Part shown: positions 1-11,919 of the stretch, piece by piece
How the letters are laid out: every line of letters starts with the position of its first letter
Position numbering within the stretch: the stretch's first letter is position 1
Source of the DNA: Manihot esculenta
Taxonomy: Eukaryota > Streptophyta > Magnoliopsida > Malpighiales > Euphorbiaceae
Reading direction: 5' to 3'
Assembly: GCF_001659605.2 (NCBI RefSeq)
Contig: NC_035162.2
Span: 28,201,526 to 28,265,525 of the forward strand
DNA length: 64,000 nt
Position numbers and translations under genes: made by a program
Notes under the pieces: model-generated
Seen by the model: the letters and a program-made list of their open reading frames with translations, nothing else
Told to the model about the DNA's origin: nothing
The model's database searches: none

Positions 1-2275
1 ACCTTAAATTCCAAGTACCATGGTGAGTTCTGAAGGTTGTCTTTTGATCCACCATAATTTGATAATAACCTGCCTCAAGATCTATTTTGTTGAAAAGATT
101 TTAGCTCCATGTAATTCATCTAACAAATCACCTATGATAGGGATTAGAAATTTCTTTTTAATAGTGAGGCTATTAAGCTTTTTGTAATCCACACAAAACC
201 TCCATGATAAATAAAACTGGTGAGGAAAAAGGAGTGGTACTAAGCTGAATTATGGAATTATCCAGAATTTCAGTGACTACTCAATCTCATTTTTCTGAAA
301 ATGTGGGGCATCTATAAGGTCTTATGCAGAAGGGTTAGGAGTTTGGTAGCAAAGGAATAGAGTGGTTATAGTTTCTAAATGGGGGTTAAGGAAGTAGGTC
401 TTTAAAATACATTTTGGTATTTAACTAACAATAAGTGCAGCTCTTTAAGATGAATACTTGGGTTTGTAACAAGACTTGCCTGGTTCTCCTCCTGTGGAAC
501 AACAATACAAAACAGTGGAGACCGGAAATCTGCTCAGAATTATTGCAAGGGAGCAGTTTGGAGGTAGAAGCTAAAGCTCTCTAGACCCTGTAATGTCTTA
601 GGTTTCCCTTCCCTCCTAAAGCACACTGTTAAGTGATAGAAATAAAAAAGGATTGGATAACTTCATCCAATTCACTCCTAATATAATGACAAAGTTGCCA
701 TATCCACCACCTTGAGATCAAAGGTAAACTTGAGATGTTGAACCCACCAAGAGAATCCTCGGCACATGTGAGTGTTGGTCTTTTTCATACCATCAACCAC
801 TATTACAGCTATCTCAGGGACCTCTACCCTGGCATCCATGATACTGTAGTACTCCCATTCTCTATCAATATTATGAGCTGCCTATTGTTGTATTGCCCAA
901 GAACTCTTATAGTTGCTCCCCTTTCATTTTCCTCCAATGCATTTAAGAAAATAGTCATCTCTTCTTGCTTCTCTATACCATCCTCCCCTTCTAACACCTC
1001 ATGCCACTCTTCATCCACCTCTACTTCCTAATTTTCCCCTTGTAAAGCCATTAAGGATCTTTATTTGCATTGATGCCCAGGGAAATATTTTCCCTCACAT
1101 TTATAGCATGGTCTAGGATGCCTTATTCCCCCTTGCAGTTGCATAACATTGGGTTTGTTTTTTATTGAAGTTTGGCTATTATTTGGTTAACTTTTGGTGG
1201 CAGTAGTACTTGGTTTGGAACTGGTTCCAGTTTCTTGATTGGGCGGTTTAGGTGGATAAGGATAACTTGTATGTGTTTGGTTGGGCTTGTATTAATATGA
1301 AGTTTGGTGTAGGTGTTTGGTTTGGAATAGGATTGGGCTGATTCTTGGAAATAGGCGGTTGTCTTGGCATAACCTAAGAGTTGCTCTTGGAATCTAGCAA
1401 TATCAAAAGGCATGAGAGAGATCTACAGGTTTTAACATTCGAACCATAGGCCTTATCACATCCCTCAATCCACCAATGCATCCACAAAGTAAATAGTCTT
1501 CCTTAAATGAGACATAACACTTTCCATCCTAATTCTTAAATCCTCAAATTTGTATCGGTACTCCACAGTACCCTCTTGCCTCATCTTCATAAATTCTTCC
1601 ACAATGTCTTCCAACACCCCCAAACCTCACACACAATTCACTCTCAAAATCATCCCAAGAATGAGGACACCTACCTTTAATCCATTATGATACCAAGCAT
1701 CAGCTCTATCAACTAAAAACAGACTAGCAATCCCTACCTTCTCTTCATTAGGGACCTTGTAAACTTCAAAATTCTCAACACATTTCCTTACCATACTCTA
1801 GACTCTTTGAGATCAAAAGTAATTAGTTCAATTTTAGGGAGATATTTCTCCATACCTAGAGATCCAAACATTGCTTATGTTGTGTTTCAGTACCAGAACT
1901 TGATCCCTGTTTCTGGTTCCCCATCTCCCTTGGTATGGGTAGAATACCCTAACCTCCGACACCCAAGTTGGTACTGTTGCCTATACTATCTTCATTAGCC
2001 ACTTCTTTTCCTTTTATCATTCATTATCCAAGTGAGAAGGGATCAAAATTCCTCCATAATGGAGTTCTTAGTCTCAACAACACTGTTTAATCTCCTCCCT
2101 CATTAACTCCAGATTTCTTCTAGACTCTTCCTGCATAATTCTCAATTGTTCCTCAAACCCATTCAATCTCACAAAATCGGCACTTATCACCACTGACCTA
2201 GTCATATTGCAACACTACTGGAGAAAAAAAAAATTGGCAACAAAACCAGCTTCATAACACAACTCTAATACCAAT
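1..2275 (-). pseudogene. Decayed Ty3/gypsy gag-pol remnant
   Basis: Read on the minus strand, this stretch is the front half of a Ty3/gypsy gag-pol. From 5' to 3' on that strand there is gag debris (about 2200-1160), a CCHC zinc knuckle at 1064-1120 of the form C-Y-K-C...F-P-G-H-Q-C, an aspartic-protease segment at 824-1018 in which the catalytic Asp-Ser-Gly reads Asn-Gly-Ser, and the start of reverse transcriptase at about 330-1 with a decayed D-Y-R-like motif. Frames are broken by many stops and shifts, so no protein can be made. The rest of pol and the other LTR lie beyond base 1. Lineage cannot be fixed from what is visible. Confidence 0.7.
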
Positions 2276-2557
2276 TGTACTATAGCAGATTGTCAAACAA
2301 TACAAGAGAAGGGAATCAAGAGGGAGAGAAGAAGAATTTGGAAAGAAAAGTCAGAAATAGAGAAAATAGAGAGGAATAGAGATTGAGAGTTGTATTCATT
2401 AATTTGATTGCCTCTCTACAAGTGTGATACTCACTAACAAACTATCAACAGTTGTCTAACTACTTTATAAAACTATACACATATTACCCTTATATTTCCC
2501 TCCATAGCTAATTACATTTACTCCCGCCAACATTTCTCTTATTTTTCCTATAATACA
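2276..2557 (-). repeat. Probable 5' LTR of the decayed gypsy element
   Basis: Just left of this segment, 2263-2274 read on the minus strand is a mutated tRNA-Met primer site (TGGTATTAGAG). An LTR should therefore end at 2276, and on the minus strand the sequence does end in ACA there. The distal edge is placed where minus-strand TG begins TGTATTATAGG at about 2557. No second LTR is in the window, so the outer edge is approximate. Confidence 0.45.
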
Positions 2558-3339
2558 TGACAGTGGACTTGTTGGATTTATAAGGCTTCTCCTTTACCTA
2601 TAAAAAGGAAGAGCTTACTGCTGCAAAAGAGAGAGAGAAAGTGAGTATTTTCTATACAGTGTTGCCGAAAAGAAGGGAAGAATTTTTTTTTTGTACTCTA
2701 TCTTTTATTTATGAAATCTCTAGTTTTTTTCTCTCCATCTTTTTTCTCTCTTTAGTTGTGCGATTTTGAATCTTTGATGATGGAATTGTTAGTGAAGTTT
2801 CTAGCTTTTGATCTTTGGTATTGTTGCTGCAACTTTGATGCTGAACCGTGACTCTACGCCCAACTATATGCTTGTAAACTGCCAAGGGCAAGTTTAACTT
2901 CAAAATCAAATTCAGAATTTGACCTTCATTGGCATCACAAAAGATCAAATGGAACCTTTAGCATAAAAGAGGCGAGAAACATCATCTACCTCTTTAAGCA
3001 ATCCACCAATCCTAAACTCATTCAACAACCACCCTTAAAAGAATAACTCCAGACAAGATAAATTTTGTTGCTAAAATTCTACCAAAAAGAAACTAGTATG
3101 AGATCCATTAATACGAATTGAGAATCCTGCAATAAATATAAAAACCTCAGACTGTTAACTTAATCCCAAAACCCTTTCTGTTTAACATAGCGAAGAAAGA
3201 AAAAGGGGAAAGAGAGAGAGCTACTAGTTTAAAAAGTTGTTTTTCTCAAACATCTGCCCTTCTTCTCATGAATATTTAAGTCCAACTAATTGCCAATTGG
3301 AACAGTTATCACTATCAAGAAGCTTCATCCATACAAAAA
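2558..3339. other. AT-rich intergenic stretch, nothing recognised
   Basis: There is no convincing reading frame. It contains runs of GAGAGA near 2630 and 3210 and a few T/A runs. A 79-codon minus-strand frame at 2709-2948 has no recognisable domain and is probably chance. Confidence 0.4.
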
Positions 3340-3800
3340 CAACTAAACCTTAATACAAATTAGTTGGAGTTAGCTATATGGATCATTTTGAGCTATTTAG
3401 CTCATCTGAAACCAATTCCAAATCAGTATCCAGAATTTATAGATCTTTCAACACTACTTCCCTGCATGTCATTTTATGTCTTATCCTCTCAGGCTCCTTC
3501 CACCAATAACTTATCCAACTTCCATTATGAAACACTCCATTCTCTACATTAGATATGACCAATCCATCTTAATCGATTCTTTCATTTCATCAATAATACA
3601 TGCTACATGCACTTCCGAATATAAATGGTCATTTCCTAATCTTATTCATTAGCATAGTATCAGCATCCATCTTATTATCTCAACTTTTGCCATACTCATC
3701 TTATGGGCTTCTTGTACCTTAAATGTCCAATACTTCCTTACAACATAACTAGGCTAACCACAGTTTTGTAGAACTTGCCTTTCATTGTTAGGAACCCAAA
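3340..3800 (-). mobile_element. Probable RTE-type LINE fragment
   Basis: The text around 3350-3390 (TTAGTTGGAGTTAGCTATATGGATC) and the following 400 bases resemble the 3' part of plant RTE-clade LINEs read on the minus strand, including the 'ACTTTTGCCATACTCATCTTATG' and 'GTAGAACTTGCCTTTCATT' portions. This is from recall of family texture, not an alignment. No reading frame remains. Confidence 0.35.
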
Positions 3801-3869
3801 AATAACATAGCAAACCAATCACACTCTTCTATCTCATGCATAAGGATTTGATCACATGGTTACATCCTC

Positions 3870-5140
3870 ATTTATTACTGAATTATTCCAGATGATATGC
3901 TGGATCTACATGTCTTAATCCTTATTTTGATGCTAATAAGCAATTAGTGTGCTACTACTTGATTTTGGAAGTATTTGTGTGAGCTTGTAGATTTCCAATA
4001 TAAATTAATGGAATTCCTTTAAATTCAAAAATTAAAAATGCAAATATTGGAAGCTACTTCAAGAAAGGAATCAAACATAATTTCCTAGTTTGTCCCCTGT
4101 AAATTTCAATTAATTAATTGTGATAGCTCAAGTTATGATTTATCTTCTTAAATTTATAAATAGACTATTTTTGGGACCAAAATGAAATTTTGCATATGAA
4201 GTATTTTCTAAGTTATTTAAAAAATAAAAGGTTTTAAAATGCAAGTTATAACAATTCAAATAGAATGAAAATTGAAAGCCTAAAACCTAAGTTTTTATTT
4301 CATAACTTTTAGAGAAACCCAAATAAAATTTTAAAAATGGAGTACTTTTTAATTATTTTTCTATAAAATGGAAGATTTTAAATATAGGTTACAGCAGTTC
4401 AAATGGATTGAAGAAATTTTGTAGTTTAAGTTATGTTTTTTCAAAGATTTAAGGAAGAATCTTTTTTGGCCCCTAAAATGGTGGAAGTTAATAGGAATAG
4501 AGGCAAAACGCCAAAATTTTGCATTATAAGGGTTTAGTTTCTTGCCTCCAAAGGCTTTGGCACCTAAAGATGAATGTTTGGCCGCCGAACCTGAGTTTTT
4601 TATAACCCAAATAACAACTATTTAAGTGCTTGAATAGCATTTTTTGCACTTAATGTACCCCAACAACTATATTTATGTTAAACCTATAAATTGAAATTGA
4701 TTTTTATCTGAGTAAAGTTACAAGAACTATTTATTCAAGCATTTTATAGTTTTTTTCTAAGCTCTATACGCTCCTCTCTTTAGAACATGAGTTACACCAA
4801 TTAACTTCCAAAGCTAGTTTTGAGATGTAATTGTTTTTTGTTGAGATTAAAAGAAGGTTATTGAGTAAGTTTATTGAACTAAGTGTGATATTGAGCAAAA
4901 TTTCCTCTTGTGAGAAAGAGAATTGTAAAAGAGCAAAGGGTTTACTCTAGAATTGTAAAGGGTTTAATCTTCACCCAAAGGAGATTGATTGGTGGAGTTG
5001 AACTCATAAGAAAGGCCTTGAGAAAAGGACATAGACTTAGGATAGCCGAACCTCTAGAAATTCATATGTCCATTATTATCTTTCTTCCTTTCCACCCCTT
5101 TTAGCTTGTTTTTTTGGCCTTCAATTTTTTATAAATCCAA
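3870..5140. other. AT-rich stretch without a gene
   Basis: About 1.3 kb of A/T-rich sequence. It has recurrent phrases around 'AAGTTATAACAATTCAAATAGAATG' (4243-4267), which recurs in altered form near 4390-4410. This texture is often seen in non-coding parts of LTR elements, but no ends or primer site were found. Confidence 0.35.
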
Positions 5141-5149
5141 GTCACCCGC

Positions 5150-5451
5150 CCTCCGAGTTGCCTCAAGGTACAACATGATAGATTCTAAATACTTGATTTG
5201 TTTACATTTTGGCACCAACATTCCACCCAATCAAACATTGATCCCATTCCTTATGTGAGAATTAAACTTGTAGCACATATAATTCATTTTATACCTACTT
5301 AATCTATAACCCTTACTCTCAATAGTCATTCTTCACAACTGCAACATTTGATCAACTCATGTACTAGTTTCATCCACTAAAATTGCATAACTTGCAAATA
5401 ACATGCACCATGGAATGTCATATTGATATGAATAGTTAGCTCATTTATGAC
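5150..5451 (-). mobile_element. Probable RTE LINE reverse-transcriptase debris, split by the copia element
   Basis: The sequence just before the copia insertion (AACATGCACCATGGAATGTCAT at about 5399-5420) resembles the plant RTE-LINE RT segment on the minus strand. The continuation would be the bases after 10562. Strongly decayed, and assigned by texture only. Confidence 0.3.
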
Positions 5452-5688
5452 CGAAAACGATGATGAAAAAAGGAGAGGGAAGCAGAAGTTTTGAGAGAAA
5501 AATGTTTGATGATTCCCCTCAAGCCAATTGGGATATATATACTACTTACAAGAAAACATATTGGATAAGAAAATAAATTAATTCCCTAATTATAGCCTAA
5601 TCATATTCCAATCATATCACATAATCATATCCCTAATTATGTACACAATCACTACAAATCTAGACTATTTACAGAAAGTATCTCAACA
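5452..5688 (-). repeat. Copia 3' LTR
   Basis: 237-bp LTR matching 10323-10557 with scattered substitutions. On the minus strand it begins TGTTGAGATACTTTCTG. It is preceded by target duplication ATGAC. The inner edge touches the purine tract at 5689-5702. Confidence 0.9.
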
Positions 5689-5702
5689 CTCCCCTCAAGC
5701 TG
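5689..5702 (-). other. Copia polypurine tract
   Basis: On the minus strand this reads AGCTTGAGGGGAG directly before the 3' LTR, the expected plus-strand primer position. Confidence 0.75.
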
Positions 5703-5967
5703 AAGCGTACATATCATATGCTCCAATCTTATTACAAATACATTTGATTCGTGAACCCAGAAGAGATTTTGTGAAAATATCAACTAGTTGATCATTTGAG
5801 TTGATAAAGCTAGTAGAAATGCATCCCGACTCAATCTTTTCCCTAATAAAATGGCAATCCACCTCTATATGCTTCGTTCTCTCATGAAAAACTGAATTTG
5901 ATGCAATATGGAGGGTAACCTGATTATCACATATCAGCTTCATTTGGCCAGTATCGCTATATTTCAA
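5695..5967 (-). pseudogene. Copia RNase H C-terminal remnant
   Basis: The 90-aa frame carries the copia RNase H ending: a 'CDNQ' near residue 14, 'HERTKHIEVDCHFIREK' around residues 28-44, and the terminal 'DIFTK' at residues 63-67. These are hallmarks of the Ty1/copia RNase H tail. Upstream the frame is lost in a local duplication (5922-6301). Confidence 0.85.
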
Positions 5968-6301
5968 TTCCTGAATTGGCCAGTATCGCTATATTTCAAT
6001 TCCTGAAGGAGTTGCTTCAACCAAATGAGTTCGCATGTGCCAAAGCCATAGCTCGATATTTTGCTTCTACATTTAATCTTGCAACCACACCCTATTTTTT
6101 ACTTTTCCAGGATATAAGATTCCCTCCGATCATAATACAATATCCTGAAGTAGATTATCACATATCAGCTTAATTTGGCCAGTATCGCTATATTTCAATT
6201 CCTGAATTGGCCAGTATCATTATATTTCAATTCCTAAAGGAATTACTTCAACCAAATGAGTTCGCATGTGCCAAAGCCATAGCTCAATATTCTGCTTCTG
6301 C
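5922..6301 (-). repeat. Local tandem duplication inside copia RNase H
   Basis: The segment beginning GATTATCACATATCAGCTT at 5922 returns at 6153, an offset of 231 bases, with a few substitutions. Within each copy a roughly 31-bp phrase (TTGGCCAGTATCGCTATATT...) is itself doubled. The duplication is inside the pol remnant and destroys its frame. Confidence 0.75.
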
Positions 6302-6309
6302 ATTGATGG

Positions 6310-7290
6310 AATTGACTAAACACACTTACAACAAAGGAAATATCTAGTCACGTGATAGTGAGATAATTGAGCTTGCCAACTAATTTTCTGTATCTAGCAG
6401 GATCTTTAAGTGGTTCCCCCTATTCAAGAATAGGTTTGACATTTGGATCCATGGGAGTGTCCAAGTGTCTACAGTCTAATATGGATGTTTCTTAATATAT
6501 ATCCAAAGCATATTTCCGTTGAAAAATCACAATACATGTTTTAAACTGTACCACTTCAATCTCCAAGAAATACTTCAATTTCCCCATGTCTTTAGTTTGG
6601 AAATGACTAAACAAATATTACTTAAGCTGAGAAATTCCATTATGATCATTTCCTGTAATAACAATATCATCAACATAGACCACTAAGTAGATGTATTCAT
6701 CGCCATATGACAAAAAAATACGAAATAATCAGAATTACTTCGAGACATTCTAAACTGTTGAACTATAGTGTTGAATCGTCCAAACCATGCTCTTAGAGAC
6801 TGTTTTAGACCATACGAGGAGCGTCAAAGAAGACATACTAAGCCTAACTTCCCCTGAGCAACAAACCCCGGAGATTGCACCATATAGACTTCTTCAGCGA
6901 GCTCACCATAAAAAAACGTATTTTTAATGTCCAGTTGATAAAACGTCTAGTGATTAATTACAGCCAATGAAATAAGGAGGCGAACAGAAGTTACTTTGGC
7001 TACTAGAGAGAAAGTATCACCATAATCAAGCCTAAAAATCTATGAAACCTTTATCTACAAGGCGAGCTTTAAGGCGATTAATTTTGCCATCCAGTCCCAT
7101 CTTAACTGTGTAAACCCACCGACAACCAACAATAGACTTGCCAGGTAATAAAGATACCAGATCCCAAGTTCCATTATTATGAAGAGCAGCCATCTCCTCA
7201 ACCATTGCATTACACTAGCTAGAATGATCCAATGCTTCTCTAACTGTATTGGATATAGAAACAGCAGACACGGTGGAAACAAAAGTATAA
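6310..7290 (-). pseudogene. Copia reverse transcriptase remnant
   Basis: Minus-strand translation near 6690-6660 gives a Y-L-V-V-Y-V-D-D stretch, with the RT catalytic YVDD encoded at 6666-6677. Upstream parts are recognisable around 7055-7250 as the RT start ('FTQLRWDWMAKLIALK', a mutated form of the usual copia lysine-rich phrase). Frames shift several times. Confidence 0.75.
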
Positions 7291-8069
7291 TAGGAAGGAG
7301 ACAAATGATAGTAACTCACAAAATTATAAATGGAATGAGAATTTTGAGAAGAGCGAATACCTTTTCGAAGAGCAAGAGGAGGAGTAGCTATTGTTACTGA
7401 AGACATGACCGAAGTAGGTGATAATGGAACTGGAGATGGGTCACTAGAAGTACCTGCATCAAGGAGAGGAATATCATTGTTATTAGCAGATGGATGAGGC
7501 CAACATGTGTAGACCTCAAGAGGTGGTGTAGGAGTGGGAGATGGACTAACTTGAGGCCAAGAAGAGATAAGAGTTGAAGGTAAAGGTAAAGGCAAAACTT
7601 TAGGAACAAAGGTTTTGTGCGTTGGACTAGAAGAAAAATAAAGGAAGGTTTCAAAAAAGATGACATCTGCAGAGATAAAATATCTGTTAGTAATGGAATC
7701 ATAATATTTGTAACCTTTTTGAAACCGAAAATAGGCGAGAAAGACACATTTAACTGATTTGGGCTAGACTTTGTCTTTACTAGGGATATGATCATGAATA
7801 AAGTATATACATCCAAAAACTTGCAGAGACAACTAGTTGGAGATCTGGTTAGGAAAGAGAACCAAATGAGGACTCTGATGCTGCAAAACAGAGGAAAGCA
7901 TACGGTTGATCAAGTAGCAAGCAGTAAGGACTACCTCGCTCCAAAAACGCAGCGGAACATTATGATGTATGAGTAAGGTGCAGACTGTTTCAATTAAATG
8001 CCGATTTTTTCGCTTGGCAACACCATTTTATTAAGAAATATGGGCACAAGAAGTCTGGTGAGCAATACC

Positions 8070-8568
8070 CTAAGTAGACAAGAAATGAGATAAAGAAGAG
8101 GAAAGATATGCTCGTGCATTATCACTACGCAAAACCTTAATGCGAATACCAAATTGATTATGTATTTTAGCACAAAATTTTTGAAAAATGGAGAATAACA
8201 CAGAGCAATTCTTCATAAAAAAAAGCTCAAGTGCAACGAGAATAATCATCACTAAAAATAACAAAATATTAAAATCCCAAAGTTGTACTGACACGACTTG
8301 GATCCCAAATGTCTGAATGAACAATGTTAAAAATTGAAGTGGCCCTGTTATTGACTCGCTTGGGAAATGAAACCCGAGTTTGTTTCCCAAGTTGACATGA
8401 CTCACATGCTAGAGAAGACAAAGAAGAAAGACTAGGGACGATTTTCTGCAATTTGAGAAGACTAGGATGTTCCAAATGGTTATGAATAAGCTCAGCAGAA
8501 GTGGTAGAAACAAAAGCAACTGGAGAGGTGGAGAAATGGTACAATCCTTGACTCAGATCCTGTTCCAA
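8070..8568 (-). pseudogene. Copia integrase remnant
   Basis: Two overlapping minus-strand frames cover the GAG-pre-integrase and the N-terminal and core integrase. 'HNHLEHPSLLKLQKI' and 'CESCQLGKQTR' at about 8490-8375 form the HHCC zinc-binding domain. 'HSDIWDPSRVST' at about 8310-8275 is the first catalytic Asp region, and 'RSDNARAYLS' near 8110 is the second. A frameshift lies near 8300. Confidence 0.85.
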
Positions 8569-8828
8569 TCATTCTCCCAATACTCTGATCCTACACAACA
8601 AAATCAGCAGTAAAGGTTACTGAACAATTAAGATTTTTGATCAATTTGCTAATGGAGATTAAATTATATAGACATTTAAGAGTGAACAAGACAGTAGTTA
8701 AGGTAATAGAAGGAAGGAGTTGTACTTTTCCTATTCCTTTAACTTGAGTTTGTGAACCATTAGCTAAGGTGATTTTAGATGGTGTGAGAGGTGAAACAAG
8801 AGTAGAGAAAAAATTGTGATTACCAGAG

Positions 8829-8861
8829 ATGTGATCAGAAGAACCAGAGTCTAGAATCCAT
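8829..8861 (-). pseudogene. Copia aspartic protease motif
   Basis: The minus-strand reading is W-I-L-D-S-G-S-S-D-H-I, the copia protease active site (Asp-Ser-Gly). It sits between the gag knuckle and integrase as expected. Confidence 0.8.
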
Positions 8862-9049
8862 GAACCAACAAGTAAAGACTTAATTAGACAAGCAAAGGAA
8901 TTACCGGAGTGAGCAATGCTGGAAGATGAAGGATGTTGCTTAGCTGTTTGAAACTGAAAGTATTTTTTATAGTCTTCTCCAGTTAAAGTGATTGGATCTA
9001 GTTCCTGAGATTTATTGGTAAGTTGTAGAAGCGGGCCTTCTTCATTAAA

Positions 9050-9331
9050 TTAGTTAAGATGCACTGCCGACTTGCCAATAATATCAAGTTGATTAGGCTG
9101 TGGATGTTGACCATGCAATGCCCAACATGCATCCCATGTGTGATCATTCTTATCACAATAGGAGCAATGGAACTTCTTTCCTTTACCTTTGCGATTTCCT
9201 CCTTGTCTTTGATTCCCTTGCGGCACAGCCAAAACTAAAGATTCCATGTCTATACCGTCACTCTTACTAAGAGAAATACATAAGAGCCTAGCTAACACAT
9301 CTTCTAAAGTTGGAATAACTAAATCAGTCAA
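9050..9331 (-). pseudogene. Copia gag C-terminal remnant with zinc knuckle
   Basis: The 93-aa minus-strand frame has a basic stretch (RQGGNRKGKGKKFH) followed by C-S-Y-C-D-K-N-D-H-T-W-D-A-C, a CCHC zinc knuckle of the copia gag type. The surrounding gag is interrupted by stops. Confidence 0.8.
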
Positions 9332-10310
9332 AATTTAATCTTTCACATAACAAAGATCAGATCGCAACCCAATTAATGCCAAAACCATAAAGAATTTATC
9401 TCAGTTGTTCTTCTAGCGCATCAACATCATCAGTAAAAGATATAAGAGAATTAAATTCATCTTTCCGAGTTTTTACCTGACCCAAATAACTACCCATATC
9501 CTGATGATTCTGTTGTTATTGAACTATATCTGACACAACCTTATAAATGTTTTGTACATCATTAGTGTACAATTTTTTTGCCTTAGTCCAAAACTTACAA
9601 TAAGTTTTGCAAGACTAAAACAAAATAAGTAATTTTGGGTCTATTGAATGCCATAAAAGACTACATAGTTGAGCATCAATCTTAACTCAGTTGGGTTTAT
9701 CAATAACAGTGATTTCAGTAGCATTTTTTGCTAAATGATCATCATACCCGTCCTAAAAACCATAACTCTACCGATGCAGCCCAAGAAGCATAATTATTAC
9801 TTCCTTGCAACTTTACAGTAGTAATTGAAAAGAAAGGTTCAAGGGACTCAGAACCTATATTGAGGGTGTTCTGCTTCTCAAAAATGTCGAGAGAGATTCT
9901 AGAACAACAAGAGACTGAATAGGGGCTTGATTCTACAAAAAAAAAGATCTGTGCCTGTGAACAGTAAATTCGAAGCTACTGTTCACAAGGGACGTGTGAA
10001 GATGAGCTGCGCAAGTGACCGAACCTAATGGACTTGAGTCGCCGGTGTCGGGCGATGCTAGAGGAAGGGTCGCTAGCGTGAAAAGTTTGCCGGAGAACAG
10101 TTCACAGTTCACGTGCCGGCGCGTATACCAAAGACAGACAGCTTGAGCAGCACGTGGAGATGTGTGGAGCCTTCCTGTGGCGGCACTTCACCGGGTCGCT
10201 GATCGGAAACCGGCGAGAAAGGTGGGCCAGGCGGTGAGACCAACTGATTTCCAAAAAGTCTCCATAGCAAGTTGGCAGATCTGCCACTCACAGCTGAACC
10301 AAGTTTCTTG

Positions 10311-10322
10311 GCTCTGATACCA
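10311..10322 (-). other. Copia primer binding site (tRNA-iMet)
   Basis: The reverse complement is TGGTATCAGAGC, directly next to the 5' LTR edge at 10323. It pairs with the 3' end of initiator methionine tRNA. Confidence 0.9.
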
Positions 10323-10557
10323 TGAAAATGATGATGAAAAAATGAGGGAAGCAGAAGTTTTGAGAGAAAAATGCTTGATGATTCCCCTCAAAGTAATTGG
10401 GGTATATATACTACTTACAAGAATATATACTAGGTAAGAAAATAAATTAATTCCCTAATTATAGCCTAATCATATCCCAATTATATCACATAATCATATT
10501 TCTAATTATATACACAATCACTATAAATCTAGACTATTTACAGAAAGTATCTCAATA
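10323..10557 (-). repeat. Copia 5' LTR
   Basis: 235-bp LTR paired with 5452-5688. It is followed at 10558-10562 by target duplication ATGAC. Confidence 0.9.
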
Positions 10558-10562
10558 ATGAC

Positions 10563-11025
10563 AATAAAGCATATAACTCATACTGATTCCCAAATCCTCA
10601 AAACACCCATTCATATTTCAAATAGCAATTTTTCAAAAATCAAATAACCATCACCCCATCCCCGGAAATGGGGGAAATAAATAAAACCACTATATTGCAT
10701 CTACTATAGATCTCAAATAATGGGGAAATCCATATTTACCAGCATATCCATACATGCCTTGGTAGTAAATTAGATCACAACCAGTATGCAAATAATGGGA
10801 TCAACCTAGAGGTTATTTGTCCTTTATGGTAACCTTGATAGATAACCACTAAGAAAATGGCAGAATTATCCAAGAGGTTACTCATCCTTTCTAATAAAGA
10901 TGGCGTGATCCATTTATTGAAAAAGAAAAAGATTCTCTGGAATATCATCAAAAAATCCAGAACAACATAAATGTCTTTCTTTGGAATAAGACTACTAACA
11001 AGAAATTCATCAAAAATGGATGTAC
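10563..11025 (-). other. Sequence between the copia element and E1 exon 2 (intron 2 side)
   Basis: This follows the exon 2 donor on the minus strand and should be intron 2 if the gene continues. No next E1 exon could be read here. It holds AT-rich sequence with a repeated 'GATAACCACTAAG / CAAGAGGTTACTCATCC' texture. Confidence 0.5.
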
Positions 11026-11243
11026 CTGGAAATCAGAAAGCTTTTCTTTTACCAATTTTGTAGTTAAGGTGGAAACAACTACTGCATTATTGAGTTCCTG
11101 CAGCTTTTGAACAGAAGCCAATGCTCTGTTCTTGCCAACATCATTCTCAGAAAAAATGAAATTACTGGACAAATCCCACAATTCAACTGTCTGTTCATCA
11201 TGCAATGTTATAGACTTGACCCCAGCGAGAATAAGGTTTTTAG
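11026..11243 (-). CDS. UBA1: Ubiquitin-activating enzyme E1, exon 2
   Basis: Exon 2 of a plant ubiquitin E1 on the minus strand, 218 bp. It starts after TGCAG and encodes '[28 protein letters not shown]', '[22 protein letters not shown]' and ends at Asp-Phe-Gln with CAG before donor GTACAT (11021-11025). This is the first adenylation (ThiF-like) half, next to the nucleotide-binding GxGxxG-like loop carried by exon 1. Exon 1 coding (349 bp) plus this exon gives exactly 189 codons, so the splice phases agree. E1 activates ubiquitin with ATP and loads it on E2 enzymes in cytosol and nucleus. The remaining roughly 850-900 residues, including the catalytic Cys domain and the E2-binding ubiquitin fold, are not in the window. 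Confidence 0.9.
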
Positions 11244-11919
11244 CTGCAGCAAGAGAATGCACACATTTACATGGTCACAAAGATGGCATGAAATAAAATA
11301 TAAGGCAATAGCTCTCTATTAATCCTTTCCAACTCAAATCATGGCTTAAATAGAATTGGATACGCCAATCTTAGACACATAGAGTTACATGCACATGAAA
11401 AAAAGTAGGTTGCATCATCTACTTTGAAGTCTCAAAGAGATTAAAATCTTGTACCAAATGACATCATAGTCACTACAAAGACCATAATGTAGACAGGTGA
11501 ATACAGTACGAAAACAAGGTTAACAACAACAATATCAACTGAAAAATCTAAGCACAATTTTAGCACTGCGCTTCATAGATTCTCCAAAATAAATAAATAA
11601 AAGAATGAAGAAATAAATAAAATCAAAACTCATAGAACTCAGATAATTCACCAATCAAACCAACAGTATTGGAATTTGGGACTTATATGCAAGTCTCAAA
11701 TATCAAACTACAGCTTTTCCAAGAAAAAAAAACTACAGCTTTTCAGATCTTAGAATCTAGTCAGCTCATACATCCCCAAATATCCACCACCAGTCCATCT
11801 TAAACAATATATTCACAACTATAAGTCAACATTAGATTATAATGAAAAAATTAAATTAAATTAAATAAAGGAAAATCGAACAAGATAGAAACAATGGTCA
11901 TATCATATCACATCCATAC
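11244..11919 (-). other. E1 intron 1
   Basis: Minus-strand intron with donor GTATGG at 11919 downward and acceptor TTGCTGCAG at about 11244-11252. It splits a Gly/Ala codon (phase 1). The content is AT-rich and no other feature was found. Confidence 0.85.

Larger units (their letters stand above)
5452..10557 (-). mobile_element. Complete but degenerate Ty1/copia retrotransposon
   Basis: A full element in reverse orientation. It has two similar LTRs (5452-5688 and 10323-10557), a primer site next to the right LTR, a purine tract next to the left LTR, and a perfect 5-bp target duplication ATGAC at 5447-5451 and 10558-10562. Internal remnants on the minus strand follow the copia order: gag zinc knuckle, protease, integrase, reverse transcriptase, RNase H. 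Integrase lying before RT separates it from Ty3/gypsy. Every domain is broken by stops or frame changes. The element lies between LINE-like debris and the E1 gene. Confidence 0.93.

Noticed and set aside
735..1031. 98-codon plus-strand frame
   Set aside because: It is antisense to a recognisable gypsy protease segment (824-1018, minus strand).
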